Translations under genes and position numbers: made by a program
In this document: positions 20,063-20,068 of the stretch, piece by piece
Numbering within the stretch: the first letter of the stretch is position 1
Layout: each line of letters begins with the position of its first letter
The notes under the pieces: model-generated
Told to the model about the DNA's origin: nothing
Seen by the model: only the letters and a program-made list of their open reading frames with translations
Database searches by the model: none
Assembly: GCA_964619815.1 (NCBI GenBank)
Contig: CAZUGK010000071.1
Span: 1 to 20,068 of the forward strand
Source of the DNA: BRH-c25 sp964619815
GTDB lineage: Bacteria > Bacillota > Clostridia > Lutisporales > Lutisporaceae
Direction of reading: 5' to 3'
DNA length: 20,068 nucleotides

Positions 20063-20068
20063 CCGATT

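Overview
The window looks like the chromosome of an anaerobic, endospore-forming, Gram-positive bacterium of the Clostridia (a Ruminiclostridium/Acetivibrio-like group is my guess). The reasons are strong AGGAGG-type ribosome binding sites, AT-rich sigma-A promoters, AGA/AGG arginine codons, a spore-coat gene cluster, the yabG-veg neighbourhood known from Bacillus and Clostridium, and an arginine deiminase fermentation operon. No rRNA, tRNA, CRISPR array or complete insertion sequence is visible.

Left part (1-11.7 kb), spore envelope. Two minus-strand genes encode a large multidomain lipoprotein and a CotSA-like glycosyltransferase. Divergent from them, on the plus strand, are four CotS-family kinase-fold spore coat paralogs with a small coiled-coil, His-tailed protein between the first and second. 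Then come yabG (coat protease) and a SpoIID-amidase chimera. The second CotS paralog lacks its catalytic residues. The chimera has lost key catalytic residues in both domains, has no signal peptide, and is split by one in-frame TGA.

Middle (11.7-12.7 kb). veg has two tandem sigma-A promoters and its own terminator. A gene-free stretch with a second structured element leads to the arginine genes.

Right part (12.7-20 kb), arginine and dipeptide metabolism. arcA, arcB and arcC form the complete arginine deiminase pathway (arginine to citrulline, to ornithine plus carbamoyl phosphate, to ATP). They are followed by an XRE-cupin regulator, a DUF819 membrane protein, an M19 dipeptidase and a methyl-accepting chemotaxis-type protein that appears truncated at the window edge. 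No arcD antiporter is visible.

The most unusual signal is non-coding. Four intergenic elements (3761-3922, 5084-5175, 6503-6632, 14958-15049) share one plan: exactly four 7-bp units, a core, then four 7-bp units in inverted orientation. In the fourth element the heptamer sequence is different, but both arms have changed together. A second family of 8-bp tandem arrays (consensus CCYCGRAA) sits in neighbouring intergenic regions and shares core sequence with the 7-bp family. I do not recognise a named family with this architecture.
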